Source: Stappia sp. TSB10P1A (GTDB lineage: Bacteria; Pseudomonadota; Alphaproteobacteria; Rhizobiales; Stappiaceae). From it: a stretch of DNA of 64,000 nucleotides. The position numbers were made by a program, and so were the translations under genes. The notes under the pieces are model-generated. The model did no database searches, had not been told where the DNA came from, and worked only from the letters and a program-made list of their open reading frames with translations. Below are positions 27,291 to 36,195 of this stretch, in pieces; within the stretch, counting starts at the first letter, position 1; every line of letters starts with the position of its first letter. Location of the stretch: NCBI RefSeq assembly GCF_900185725.1, contig NZ_FYAU01000016.1:248001-312000 (forward strand), in the 5' to 3' direction.

Positions 27291-28352
27291 ATGACCGATT
27301 TTGCCGACATGGAAATCTTCGCAAGGGTGGTGGCGGCCGGCAGCATGTCGGCGGCCGGACGCGAGATGGGCCTGTCGCCCGCCGTGGTCTCCAAGCGGAT
27401 GCGCCGGCTGGAAGACCGGCTGGGGACAAGGCTGTTGCAGCGCACGACGCGGCAACTGGCGCTGACCGAGGCCGGACAGGGCTATTACAAGCGGGTGGTG
27501 GCGATCCTCGCCTCGATCGAGGAGGCGGAAAGCTATGTCAGCCGCCGCTCGGCGCTGGCACGCGGCACCTTGCGGGTGAGCGCGCCGACCGCCTTCGGCC
27601 GCATGCATATCGCCCCGCATCTGGGCGCCTTCCTTGCCGACAATCCGGACCTTTCCTTCAACCTCGACCTGTCGGACGAATTCATCGACATCGTCGGCGA
27701 AGGCTATGACCTTGCCATCCGCATCGCCGAGTTGGAGGATTCCAGCCTGGTCGCGCGGCGGCTGGCGCCGGTCCACCGGGTGCTGTGCGCCGCCCCGGCC
27801 TATCTCGACCGGCGCGGCGCGCCGCAGACCATCGGCGAATTGCAGGACAAGCATGCCTGCATCTCCACCACCCAGCAGGAGCTGTGGCGGCTGGCCGGGC
27901 CGGACGGACCGGAGATCGTGCGCACCGGCGGGCCGATCCGCACCAATTCCAGCGAGGTGGTGCGCGAGGCGCTGCTGGCCGGGCTCGGCATCGCCCTGCG
28001 CTCGACCTGGGACATCGGCCCGGAACTGCGCGAGGGCCGGCTGCGCATCGTGCTGCCGCACTACCGGGCCTCGAAGAATGTCGGCCTGCACGCGGTCTAT
28101 CCGAGCCGCCGCTTCCTGCCGGCCAAGGTGCGGGTGTTCATCGACTTCCTGGCCAGGCTCTACGGCCCGGCGCCCTATTGGGACGAGGGGCTGGACCAGT
28201 GGCTGGCGCGGCCGGGCGAGGACGGCGAGGCGCCGGACGGGCGGATGGACGGGCAGTTCGACGGGCAGTTCGATGGACGGCTGGATGGGCGGCTGGATGG
28301 TCAGAGCGCCGACATGACGGGCGGCAGGATCGGCGAGGTCTCGCCGGCCTGA
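27291..28352 (+). CDS. LysR-type regulator, probable regulator of glcDEF, with repetitive C-terminal tail
   Basis: The 353-residue protein has an N-terminal winged helix (residues 5-63: MEIFARVVAAGSMSAAGREMGLSPA is the core) and a LysR effector-binding domain to about residue 305. Family length is near 300, so the last 45 residues are an extension: six tandem DG-x-x units (DGRM, DGQF, DGQF, DGRL, DGRL, DGQS) from 28236. The ATG at 27291 is chosen; a TTG two codons upstream is possible. It is divergent from glcDEF, which suggests it senses glycolate or a related acid; this is inference from position. Confidence 0.9.
   Translation: MTDFADMEIFARVVAAGSMSAAGREMGLSPAVVSKRMRRLEDRLGTRLLQRTTRQLALTEAGQGYYKRVVAILASIEEAESYVSRRSALARGTLRVSAPTAFGRMHIAPHLGAFLADNPDLSFNLDLSDEFIDIVGEGYDLAIRIAELEDSSLVARRLAPVHRVLCAAPAYLDRRGAPQTIGELQDKHACISTTQQELWRLAGPDGPEIVRTGGPIRTNSSEVVREALLAGLGIALRSTWDIGPELREGRLRIVLPHYRASKNVGLHAVYPSRRFLPAKVRVFIDFLARLYGPAPYWDEGLDQWLARPGEDGEAPDGRMDGQFDGQFDGRLDGRLDGQSADMTGGRIGEVSPA
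28236..28307 (+). repeat. 12-bp in-frame tandem repeat encoding a DGxx tail
   Basis: Six 12-base units (GAC/GAT-GGN-CGG/CAG-NNN) at the 3' end of the LysR gene encode consecutive DG-tetrapeptides; units two and three are identical (GACGGGCAGTTC). Confidence 0.9.
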
Positions 28353-28537
28353 GGCGCGGCGAGGATCGTGGTTCTCCCATCTGGCAAACGCGGCCGCGAC
28401 CCTCTACCTTCGCAAAATGCGACATGTTGCCTCGCTCCAGGCAGGATGACGCCAAGCCGGATCGTGATAGGGTCGGCCCCCGCGACCGACCGTGCTCGGC
28501 CGACCCGACGAAGAGAGAAATCCTGGGAGAACAGACT

Positions 28538-28936
28538 ATGAAGCGTCTTGTGTTGCTGGCCGGTGCCGCCCTCCTCGCTGCCTCCGCGAGCGCGCAGGCG
28601 GATGGCGATGCCGCCGCCGGCGAGAAGGTGTTCCGCAAGTGTATGGCCTGCCACGCCGTCGGCGAAGGCGCCAAGAACAAGGTGGGGCCGCATCTGAACG
28701 GCGTGGTCGACGCGGCCTGGGGTCATGTCGACGACTTCAAGTATTCCACGCCGCTGCTGGACGGCAAGGCAGCCGGCAAGGTCTGGGACAACGAGACGCT
28801 GCACGCCTATCTCACCAACCCGAAGGACGTCATCCCGAAGGGCAAGATGGCCTTTGCCGGCCTCAAGAAGGAAGACGAGCGCGCCGACGTCATCGCCTAT
28901 CTGGCGCAGTTCGCCCTCGACGGCAGCAAGCAGTGA
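28538..28936 (+). CDS. Periplasmic cytochrome c (c2-like)
   Basis: The 132-residue protein begins with a signal peptide (MKRLVLLAGAALLAASASA) and has one haem attachment motif CMACH (C35, C38, H39), then KVGPHLNGVVD and a Met axial ligand in PKGKMAF (M104), in a class I small cytochrome c fold of typical size. It acts in the periplasm as an electron carrier. GGGAGAACAG precedes the ATG. It stands alone between the LysR gene and a strong terminator. It could accept electrons from a dehydrogenase, but no partner is fixed by the sequence. Confidence 0.93.
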   Translation: MKRLVLLAGAALLAASASAQADGDAAAGEKVFRKCMACHAVGEGAKNKVGPHLNGVVDAAWGHVDDFKYSTPLLDGKAAGKVWDNETLHAYLTNPKDVIPKGKMAFAGLKKEDERADVIAYLAQFALDGSKQ

Positions 28937-28992
28937 CCCGGCCCGCCGCGGGCGGGAGCGCATAAGCGCCAGAATGCCGGCATCAGAGTTTC

Positions 28993-29024
28993 AAGGGAGC
29001 CGTTCCCCCGAACGGCTCCCTTTT
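28993..29024 (+). terminator. Terminator after the cytochrome c gene
   Basis: GGGAGCCGTTC and GAACGGCTCCC form a perfect 11-bp stem with loop CCCC, followed by TTTT. Confidence 0.92.
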
Positions 29025-29105
29025 CATTGGGGGATCTGGGGGAGCCGCCTCGTCCGGGAAGACGAAAAGAGAGGTCGTGCGCGCCCCTCTCCCTTTCCCA
29101 CGCCT

Positions 29106-30518
29106 TCACCTTTCGCCGTGGTCCTCGTCGCTGTGGTGGCGGCGGATGCGGCGGACGGTGAGGAAGACGGCGGCGAGCACCACCGGCACGGCAAGGCCTG
29201 TCATCAGCTCCGGCGAGGGCAGCATGGCGGCCAGCGGCCCGGTCTTGGCGCCCTTGGCGAGATAGGCGATCAGCCCGACCACATAATAGCTGACGGCGGC
29301 GACCGACAGGCCCTCGACGGTCTGCTGCAGGCGCAGTTGCAGCCGCGCCCGCCGGTTCATCGCGGCAAGCTGCGAGCGGTTGTCCTGCTGCAGCTCGACA
29401 TCGACGCGGGTGCGCAGCAAGGTGGCGGCGCGCGCCAGCTTTTCCGCCAGCTTGACCTGCCGCTCCTCCAGCGTCTCGCAGGTGCGCATGGCCGGCGCCA
29501 ACCGGCGCGACAGGAACTGGCTGAGGGTGAAATAGCCCTCGCGCTGGCGCTCGCCGAAGATCTCCAGCCGCTGGCGGACGATGCCGTAATAGGCGCGGCT
29601 GGCGCCGAAGCGATAGGCGCTCTCCGCCGCGCTCGCCTCCAGATCGGCGGCAAGGCGCGTCAGCTCGTCGAGCAGGGCGCGGTTGGCCTCCAGCCCGACG
29701 CTGGTGCGCATGCGCTCGGCCAGCGCCAAGAGCGCCCCCTCGATCGCCGAGACGCGCGGCATCTGGCGCTGCGCCTCGGCAAGGCCGAGCATGGCGAAGA
29801 CGCGGTAGGTCTCCAACTCCAGCAGCCGCTGGCTCTGGGCGCCGGCCTGCACCGGCGACAACCCGCGGTCGCCGACAAGGATGCGGGTGAGGCCGTCGCG
29901 GTCCTGACGGAAATCGGTGGCGATGACCGAGGCGCCGCCATCGGTCTCGGCCACGCACAGGCTCGCCCGGTCGAAACGGGCGAAGCGCCGCTCGAAGGCG
30001 GAACTGTCGGCCGGCACCACATCGAGGCGCGCCGCCACCATCATCGGCCCCGGCGCGCGGAACCGCGCCCCGAAGGGATGGCCGGCCGGGGCGCCGTCGA
30101 TCGCGGCGGCCGGATCGAGCGGCCCGTCCCAGGTATAGGTGAGGAACTCGCCATGCCGCTCGCGCCGCAGCACCCCCTCGCCGATCTCCACCAGATGGTG
30201 CCGCTCCGCCTCGCCCGGCCCCTGCAGGCCGAGGGAGCGGCAATAGCCGGCGAACCAGGCGCGGTCGGCCTCGGCCGCCGCCTCGTCGACGGTGAAGCCG
30301 TAGCGCAGGAAGACGCGCGGCCCGACCTGCGGCCGGAACGGGCGGGCATGCAGCTCGCCGAGCACGAAGTCGCGGGAGGGATGCACGGTGAAACCGGGCA
30401 GCCGCGGCTCCGCACCGCCACCGTCACCGCCACCACCACCGCCCTCGTCGCGGGGGCCGCCCCGGCCATCGCCGCCCGCCTGCGGGCCCCCCCCCGCCTC
30501 GCTGTCGCTGTCCGCCAT
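29106..30518 (-). CDS. DUF3422 family membrane-anchored protein
   Basis: The 470-residue protein shows the DUF3422 start pattern HPSRDFVLGELHARPF and GPRVFLRYGF, a long helical middle (ETYRVFAMLGLAEAQRQMP, coiled segments with many Arg/Glu), and two C-terminal membrane helices (SVAAVSYYVVGLIAYLA, GLAVPVVLAAVFLTV) with a short basic tail. The soluble part therefore faces the cytoplasm. Function of the family is unknown. The first 40 residues are Gly/Asp-rich (GGGGGGDGGG) and look like disordered linker. ATG 30518 is chosen over one six codons upstream. It follows a minus-strand terminator, so it has its own promoter. Confidence 0.85.
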   Translation of the reverse strand: MADSDSEAGGGPQAGGDGRGGPRDEGGGGGGDGGGAEPRLPGFTVHPSRDFVLGELHARPFRPQVGPRVFLRYGFTVDEAAAEADRAWFAGYCRSLGLQGPGEAERHHLVEIGEGVLRRERHGEFLTYTWDGPLDPAAAIDGAPAGHPFGARFRAPGPMMVAARLDVVPADSSAFERRFARFDRASLCVAETDGGASVIATDFRQDRDGLTRILVGDRGLSPVQAGAQSQRLLELETYRVFAMLGLAEAQRQMPRVSAIEGALLALAERMRTSVGLEANRALLDELTRLAADLEASAAESAYRFGASRAYYGIVRQRLEIFGERQREGYFTLSQFLSRRLAPAMRTCETLEERQVKLAEKLARAATLLRTRVDVELQQDNRSQLAAMNRRARLQLRLQQTVEGLSVAAVSYYVVGLIAYLAKGAKTGPLAAMLPSPELMTGLAVPVVLAAVFLTVRRIRRHHSDEDHGER

Positions 30519-30538
30519 TCCGGCGCCCCCTCGCACGC

Positions 30539-30578
30539 AAAAAAGCCTGCCCCGCCCGCGAGCGCGGACGGGGCAGGC
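30539..30578 (-). terminator. Terminator of the TRAP system 2 operon
   Basis: GCCTGCCCCG and CGGGGCAGGC form a perfect ten-base-pair stem; on the minus strand it is followed by six T. It lies just after the dctM (system 2) stop. Confidence 0.9.
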
Positions 30579-30596
30579 TGCATTAGGCCACAGGCG

Positions 30597-31979
30597 TCAG
30601 TTGCCGAGCAATGCGTTAGGTAGCCACAGGACAATGCCGGGGAAGACAATGCACAGGGCAAGGCCGAACAACTGCAGCAGCACGAAGGGAATGATGCCCT
30701 TGTAGATCTGCTGGATCGTCACCTGCGGCGGCGCCACGCCCTTCATGTAGAACAGCGCGAAGCCGAAGGGTGGTGTCAGGAACGATGTCTGCAGGTTCGT
30801 CGACACCAGGATGGTGAACCAGATCAGCGCCACCTCCCCGACGCCCTCGAAACCGGCCAGGTGCATGCCGAAGTCGAGCTTGGCAACGATCGGGCCGAAC
30901 ACCGGCAGGACGATCAGGGTGATCTCGATCCAGTCGAAGAAGAAGCCGAGGAAGAAGATCATCCCCATCAGCACGAAGAGGATGCCCCAGGGACCGACGC
31001 CCGCCCAGGCGATGAACTCGTCGATCAGCGCCTCGCCGCCGAGCCAGCGGAACACCAGCGAGAAGCAGGTGGCGCCGAGGAAGATGCCGAACAGCATGGC
31101 GCCGGTCAGCGCCGAGCGCTGGCAGACGTCCTTCATCACCTGGAAGGTGAGCTTGCGGTTGAGGAAGGCGAGCAGGGTGGAGCCCGCCGCGCCGACGCCG
31201 GCCGCCTCGGTCGGGGTAGCAAGGCCGGCGAAGATCGAGCCGAGCACCACGACGATGAGAAACACCGGCGGCACGAAGCTCTTGAAGATCATCGCCCAGA
31301 ACTCGGCCCGATTGGTCGGGCCGATGTCGTCGGGCAGCGGCGGGGCAAGCTGCGGCCGCACCCGGCACAGCACCATGATGTAGAGCGCATAGAGCGCCGA
31401 CAGCAGCAGGCCGGGGATGACGGCGGCGATGAACACGGTGCCGACCGGGATCGACATCAGGTCCGACATGATCACCAGCATGATCGAGGGCGGTATCAGG
31501 ATGCCGAGAGTGCCCGAGGCGGCGATGGTGCCGGTGGCCAGCGGGATGTTGTAGTTGCGCTCCAGCATCACCGGCAGCGCCAGCAGGGTGATCATCACCA
31601 CCGAGGCGCCGATGATACCGGTGGTGGCGGCCATGATCGTGCCCATCAAGGTCACCGACAGGGCGAGGCCGCCGGGAACCCGGCGGGTCAGCACCTGCAG
31701 GCAGTAGAGCAGGTCCTTGGCGACGCCGGACTTCTCCAGCATCGTGCCCATGAAGATGAACATCGGGATCGCGACCAGGACGGGATTTTCCATCGTCCCG
31801 CCGAAGATGCGGTTGGGGATGATGACCAGCCGCGCGACGTTGAAGGCGCCCAGTTCCTGGGCCAGGAAGGCGAAGCCGAGGCCGACACCGCCGAGGATGA
31901 AGGCAACGGGGAAGCCGGTGAACAGCAGCAGCGCGAGCGCCACGAACATGAAGACCGGCAGAAGTTCGATGAATGTCAT
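30597..31979 (-). CDS. TRAP transporter large permease (DctM family), system 2
   Basis: The 460-residue membrane protein has the DctM signatures TGFPVAFILGGVGLGFAFL, GTLGILIPPSIMLVIMSDL and LQTSFLTPPFGFALFYMKG. It has a long central insertion with PLPDDIGPTNRAEFW and belongs to the larger DctM subgroup (over 430 residues) that pairs with N-extended DctQ and TakP-like receptors. It follows dctQ by 14 bases. Function: sodium-coupled uptake of an acid; the divergent lut operon and the receptor type suggest lactate or another 2-oxo/2-hydroxy acid. Ends before a strong terminator. Confidence 0.92.
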   Translation of the reverse strand: MTFIELLPVFMFVALALLLFTGFPVAFILGGVGLGFAFLAQELGAFNVARLVIIPNRIFGGTMENPVLVAIPMFIFMGTMLEKSGVAKDLLYCLQVLTRRVPGGLALSVTLMGTIMAATTGIIGASVVMITLLALPVMLERNYNIPLATGTIAASGTLGILIPPSIMLVIMSDLMSIPVGTVFIAAVIPGLLLSALYALYIMVLCRVRPQLAPPLPDDIGPTNRAEFWAMIFKSFVPPVFLIVVVLGSIFAGLATPTEAAGVGAAGSTLLAFLNRKLTFQVMKDVCQRSALTGAMLFGIFLGATCFSLVFRWLGGEALIDEFIAWAGVGPWGILFVLMGMIFFLGFFFDWIEITLIVLPVFGPIVAKLDFGMHLAGFEGVGEVALIWFTILVSTNLQTSFLTPPFGFALFYMKGVAPPQVTIQQIYKGIIPFVLLQLFGLALCIVFPGIVLWLPNALLGN

Positions 31980-31993
31980 GTGTCGAGCTCCGG

Positions 31994-32956
31994 TCAGTCC
32001 GCGATCGGTCCGTTGGTGGCCACGTCCTTGGGCAGGTCCGCGTGATGGGTGCCGGCATAGTCGCCGGACCGCTGGTTCAGGTAGGACGGGCCGAAGAGAT
32101 AGACGACACAACGGAACGCGGCGGAAACGCCGGCGGTGAAGAGCAGCGCAAAGCCGATGGGCAGCATCGACTTGATGATCCAGCGGTGGCTGAGGCCGGT
32201 CTGGGCGGCCGAAACCTCGCCGATCTGATAGGACTTGCTCGCGAAGACCCAGCCGAACGAGACGATCAGATAGCAATAGGTCAGCAGGAAGAACAGGATG
32301 CCGGCCAGTTCCATCCAGACGCGGGCCCGCCGGGTCAGCCGGTCGCGCACCAGCTCGATGCGCACATGGGCATCCTTGCGATAGGCGAAACCGAGGCAGA
32401 GCATGAAGAGCACGGCATGCAGGTGCCACTCCAGCTCCTGCAGCTTGGTGCTGTCGACGAAGAACGGCGTGTCCATGATCGACGTGTCGAAGTCGAGCCA
32501 CTTGCGCTGAGTGACATCGTAGAAGATGACCAGCATCAACGGCACGAAGAGCCAGGAGGCCAGCTTGCCGACGCCGTTGACCACACGGTCGAAGTCGTCC
32601 GACGTCTGCAGCATGGTCTCGTAGGCCCGCGGCGCGCGGGCGCGCAGGATCAGCAGGGTGAGGCCGAGGACCAGCAGCGAGCCGATCAGGCCGGACAGCC
32701 CGTCATTGGCGCGGAAGAAGGCGCGGGGATCGACGTCCATCAACCGGAGGACGGCCGTCATTCCCGAATCGGTGATCGCGAAGACGAAGGCGGCCAGCAC
32801 CATGGCGGCCACGGACAGCGACACGCGCCCCCCGAGGAACCCGCCGACGACGCCGAGCGCGAAGCCGGCGGCGCAAAGATAATAGGCAGGAACGCCAAGC
32901 TCGAACGCCGCGACGACGGAGGCCGCGATGCCGAGAAGGCTAATCAGCGTTGACAT
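31994..32956 (-). CDS. TRAP transporter small permease with N-terminal membrane extension, system 2
   Basis: At 320 residues this is about twice the usual DctQ size. The C-terminal part (about residues 130-300) is the DctQ four-helix unit with LVIFYDVTQRKWLDFD and FMLCLGFAYRKDAHVRIELV. The N-terminal 100 residues add about four hydrophobic helices (ISLLGIAASVVAAFELG, AAGFALGVVGGFLGG, VAAMVLAAFVFAITDS, LIGSLLVLGLTLLIL). Such fused small subunits are known from TRAP systems with TakP-like receptors. It sits between dctP (154 bases away, gap with a hairpin) and dctM. Confidence 0.9.
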   Translation of the reverse strand: MSTLISLLGIAASVVAAFELGVPAYYLCAAGFALGVVGGFLGGRVSLSVAAMVLAAFVFAITDSGMTAVLRLMDVDPRAFFRANDGLSGLIGSLLVLGLTLLILRARAPRAYETMLQTSDDFDRVVNGVGKLASWLFVPLMLVIFYDVTQRKWLDFDTSIMDTPFFVDSTKLQELEWHLHAVLFMLCLGFAYRKDAHVRIELVRDRLTRRARVWMELAGILFFLLTYCYLIVSFGWVFASKSYQIGEVSAAQTGLSHRWIIKSMLPIGFALLFTAGVSAAFRCVVYLFGPSYLNQRSGDYAGTHHADLPKDVATNGPIAD

Positions 32957-33058
32957 GGAAACCCTCTCCCCGACCGGATAATCGGTGGACCGTACGGCCG
33001 CGGTCGGCGTCCAGCGGGCCGTCGGGCGCCAGGCCCTGCGGCCTTGAGCGCAAATGAC

Positions 33059-33090
33059 GGGCCCGCACCACCGGCTGGCAGCGCGGACCC
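33059..33090 (-). other. Intercistronic stem-loop between dctP and dctQ, system 2
   Basis: GGGCCCGC and GCGGACCC pair with one mismatch around a 16-base loop, in the 154-base gap after dctP on the minus strand. No T-tract follows. Confidence 0.55.
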
Positions 33091-33110
33091 GCCGTGTCAG
33101 GCGTTCCGGG

Positions 33111-34157
33111 TTACCTCTTCAGGTAACCGACGTCGGACCAGATCTTGTATTCCTCGCGGAACTTGGAGAGCGACTCCCAGACGCGGGCGAAGTTCGGGCT
33201 GGCCGCCTTCTCTTCCTCGACCACCTCGGCCCAGGCCGCTTCCATGGCCTCGAGCACCGCCGGGTCGAACTGCTTGATCTGGACGCCATGGCCCTGCAGC
33301 TCGGCGAGCGCGGAAGCCTGGATGGCCTCGCCCTCGGCAATGCCGTAGATCATGTTGGCGTCGCAGACGGCCTCGAAGATCGCCTTGGTCTGGTCGTCCA
33401 GCCCGTCCCACTCGGCCTTGTTCATCATCAGATCGAACATGGTCGACTGCTGGTGCCAGCCCGGGAAGTAGTAGAACTTCGCGACCTGGTGGAAGCCGAG
33501 CTTGAGATCGATCGCCGGCATGGAGAACTCGGTCGCGTCGATGGTGCCGAGTTCGAGAGCCGGGAAGATGTCGCCGCCGGCGAGAAGCTGGGTCGAGACG
33601 CCGAGCTTCTGCATGACCTTGGCGCCAAGGCCGAAGAAGCGCATCTTCAGGCCCTTGAGGTCGTCGACCGTGTTGATTTCCTTGCGGAACCAGCCGGCCG
33701 CCTCGGGCGCGATGACGGCGCAGATCAGCGACTTGATGCCATAGGAGCCATAGATCTCGTCAAGCAGCTCCTGGCCGCCGCCGAACTTCAGCCACGCGAC
33801 ATATTCCGGCGCGCTGGGGCCGAACGGCACCGCCGCGAACAGCGCGAGCGAGACGTCCTTGCCGGTCCAGTAGCCCGGCGTCGACCAGGCGGCCTGCACC
33901 GCGCCGGAGGCAACGGCGTCGAAGGCCTCGAGCGCCGGCACGATGGCGCCCGGCTCCTGGAACTTGACGTTGATCTGACCGCCGGAAGCGGCAGCGAGAC
34001 GCTCGGACACGAGCTTGCCGAGCGTGCCGAGCTGCGTGAGCGAGCCCGGATAGGTCGACTGCATGTCCCAGTCGAGCTTGTCCAGCGCGACGGCCGGCGA
34101 TGTCGCACCGATCGCAAGAGACGCCGTTACGGCAACTGCAGAAAGAAGAGATTTCAC
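33111..34157 (-). CDS. TRAP solute-binding protein (TakP-like), probable lactate/2-oxoacid receptor, system 2
   Basis: The 348-residue protein starts at GTG with GGGAGGA seven bases upstream and has a signal peptide (VKSLLSAVAVTASLAIGATS). The mature part matches the alpha-keto-acid/lactate receptor subgroup by KLDWDMQSTYPGSLTQLG, PGAIVPALEAFDAVASGAV, DIFPALELGTIDATEFSMPA and HQVAKFYYFPGWHQQ, which contain the carboxylate and metal-site positions of that group. It functions in the periplasm with the extended DctQ and DctM downstream. The gene is divergent from gntR-lutABC with 358 bases between, so shared control is probable. Ligand is inferred from context, not proven. Confidence 0.9.
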   Translation of the reverse strand: MKSLLSAVAVTASLAIGATSPAVALDKLDWDMQSTYPGSLTQLGTLGKLVSERLAAASGGQINVKFQEPGAIVPALEAFDAVASGAVQAAWSTPGYWTGKDVSLALFAAVPFGPSAPEYVAWLKFGGGQELLDEIYGSYGIKSLICAVIAPEAAGWFRKEINTVDDLKGLKMRFFGLGAKVMQKLGVSTQLLAGGDIFPALELGTIDATEFSMPAIDLKLGFHQVAKFYYFPGWHQQSTMFDLMMNKAEWDGLDDQTKAIFEAVCDANMIYGIAEGEAIQASALAELQGHGVQIKQFDPAVLEAMEAAWAEVVEEEKAASPNFARVWESLSKFREEYKIWSDVGYLKR

Positions 34158-34404
34158 GTTCAGGTCCTCCCTAGGAACATCCTGCGCTCCAGGGACCGGA
34201 CACGGCAACGACAAGGGCGGGTGCACTGCCCCACCAGACCGATGCCGAAAACGCTCCCCTCGCGCAACAGGACAGAACCGGATGCCTGCCTTTGCCGGCA
34301 GATTGTCGCCGCACAACCCGCCTGGCCACATCCGCGCCTGTCACCCGCGAACCGGGCCCGGCCTCCCAACCGGAGCATCGATCCGCGCTAACTGGATAAC
34401 AATA

Positions 34405-34452
34405 TTGACCACTGAACGCAATACGGAATAAGTTGCCGCTGAACTCTTCAGC
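34405..34452 (+). promoter_or_regulatory. Promoter and palindromic operator of the gntR-lutABC operon
   Basis: TTGACC at 34405-34410 and ATAAGT at 34428-34433 are 17 bases apart. A palindrome GCTGAA-CTC-TTCAGC (34438-34452) lies over the predicted start point, 64 bases before the regulator's ATG, a position where a bound repressor would block transcription. The rest of the 358-base divergent gap is AT-richer than its surroundings and contains no gene. Confidence 0.55.
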
Positions 34453-34515
34453 ACGAAGACTTCCGCTGCGGTGCGGCGAGAATTCTTTTGCGCTGCAATA
34501 AAAAAGAACGGGACG

Positions 34516-35346
34516 ATGGTATTCCAAAAGATCCATCACAACCGGACGGCAGATTCCGTTGTCGATCAGGTGGAGGAACTGATCCTGCAGGGGGTGCTGC
34601 GCCCCGGCGACCGGCTGCCGGCCGAACGTGATCTGGCAAAGAAAGTTGACGTCTCGCGCCCTATCCTGCGCGATGCCATCAAGACGCTGGAGGAGCGTGG
34701 CCTGCTGGTGACCCGCCATGGCGAGGGCACCTTCATCGCCGACGTGATCGGCACCGTGTTCTCCGAGGCCATCGTCGAGCTGGTGCGGCGCCACCCGCCG
34801 GCGATCGCCGACTATCTGGAATACCGCCGCGAGATCGAGCGGACCACCGCGCGGCTGGCGGCGCAGCGGGCAACGGACGCCGACAGGGAGATCATCAGCC
34901 GCATCTTCCGCGCCATGGAAGCGGCCCATGACGGTCAGGACTTCGCGCGGGAGGCCGAACTCGACGTCGAATTCCACCAGGCGATCGGCGAGAGCGCGCA
35001 CAACATCGTGCTGCTGCACACGTTGCGCTCCTGCTACCGGCTGCTCGCCGACGGGGTGTTCTACAGCCGCGTCCAGCTCTACCGCTATCCCGGCTCGCGC
35101 GAGAAGCTGCTGGAGCAGCACCGGGCGATCTACGAGGCGGTGATGGCGGGCGACGCGGCCCAGGCGGGCGATGCAGCGAGCTCCCACATCGATTTCGTCG
35201 AGCAGGTCGCCTATGCAATGGCACGCTCGGGCAGTTGGAGCGTCGTCTCCGAGCTGCGGCTGGCGCAGCGCCTGGAGAGCGAACAGGACGACAGCAAGCG
35301 GCGGCGGACCTCGCGCCGCCCGACAGAGGAAGCAGGGACGCAATGA
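34516..35346 (+). CDS. GntR/FadR-family regulator of lactate utilisation
   Basis: The 276-residue protein has an N-terminal GntR winged helix (VVDQVEELILQGVLRPGDRLPAERDLAKKVDVS is the core span, residues 14-46, with SRPILRDAIKTLEERGLL) and a C-terminal FCD all-helical effector domain with the metal-binding pattern (ELDVEFHQAIGESAHN, EQHRAIYEAVMAGD, HIDFVEQV). It resembles LldR/LutR regulators, which bind DNA and release it with lactate. It overlaps lutA by ATGA, so it is co-transcribed with the genes it probably controls. The divergent TRAP receptor is a second likely target. Confidence 0.92.
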   Translation: MVFQKIHHNRTADSVVDQVEELILQGVLRPGDRLPAERDLAKKVDVSRPILRDAIKTLEERGLLVTRHGEGTFIADVIGTVFSEAIVELVRRHPPAIADYLEYRREIERTTARLAAQRATDADREIISRIFRAMEAAHDGQDFAREAELDVEFHQAIGESAHNIVLLHTLRSCYRLLADGVFYSRVQLYRYPGSREKLLEQHRAIYEAVMAGDAAQAGDAASSHIDFVEQVAYAMARSGSWSVVSELRLAQRLESEQDDSKRRRTSRRPTEEAGTQ

Positions 35347-36161
35347 CAGCCACCGCGCAAACCGGCGCGCAGCCAAACGAGACAGCGCAGGCGCCGAAAA
35401 CCGCCCCGCGCGTCGGCCTTTTCGTGACATGCCTCGTCGACCTGTTCCGCCCGAGCGTCGGCTTCGCGGCGGTGAAGCTGATGGAGGACGCGGGCTGCCT
35501 TGTCGAGGTGCCGGCGGCGCAGACCTGCTGCGGCCAGCCGGCCTTCAACTCCGGCGACCGGAAGGACGCCCGCGCCATCGCCGTCCAGACGATCCGCGCC
35601 TTCGAGGGCTACGACTACGTGGTCGCGCCGTCCGGCTCCTGCGCCGGCATGCTGAAGAAGCATTACGAGGAACTGTTCGACGACGACGCGCCGGCGCGCG
35701 AACGGGCGGCGGCCTTTTCCGCCAAGGTGTTCGAGCTGGTCAGCTTCCTCACCGACGTGCTCGGCGTCACCGGGGTGGACGCAAGCTTTACGGGCAGCGT
35801 CACCTATCACGACAGTTGTTCGGGCTTGCGCGAGCTCGGCATTTCCCGGCAGCCGCGCAAGCTTCTCGCCTCGGTCGAGGGGCTGGAGCTGAAGGAAATG
35901 CGCGATCCCGACGTGTGCTGCGGCTTCGGCGGCACGTTCTGCGTCAAATATCCCGACATCTCCAACAAGATCGTCGAGGAAAAGACCAAGACGATCCGCG
36001 AGAGCGGCGCCGGGCTGCTGCTCGCCGGCGATCTCGGCTGCCTGATGAACATGGCCGGCAAGCTCAAGCGCGAGGGGTCGGCCATCGAGGTCCGCCATGT
36101 CGCCGAGGTGCTGGCCGGCATGACCGACCAGCCGGCGATCGGCGAAAAGCGTCAGGGCTGA
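35343..36161 (+). CDS. lutA: Lactate utilisation protein LutA (CCG-domain subunit)
   Basis: LutA is a subunit of the LutABC L-lactate oxidase. The 272-residue protein has the two CCG domains: AQTCCGQPAFNSGD with SGSCAGMLKKHY, and DSCSGLRELG with PDVCCGFGGTFCVKYPD; the N-terminal VGLFVTCLVDLFRP is typical. It overlaps the gntR stop by four bases (ATGA), and lutB begins 34 bases after its stop. The first 20 residues are Thr/Gln/Ala-rich and variable. It binds an iron-sulfur or haem-like cofactor by family analogy (CCG domains of HdrB). Confidence 0.95.
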   Translation: MTATAQTGAQPNETAQAPKTAPRVGLFVTCLVDLFRPSVGFAAVKLMEDAGCLVEVPAAQTCCGQPAFNSGDRKDARAIAVQTIRAFEGYDYVVAPSGSCAGMLKKHYEELFDDDAPARERAAAFSAKVFELVSFLTDVLGVTGVDASFTGSVTYHDSCSGLRELGISRQPRKLLASVEGLELKEMRDPDVCCGFGGTFCVKYPDISNKIVEEKTKTIRESGAGLLLAGDLGCLMNMAGKLKREGSAIEVRHVAEVLAGMTDQPAIGEKRQG

Positions 36162-36195
36162 CCGCAACAGGCAAGCGCAGGGGAGCCAGCCGCAC

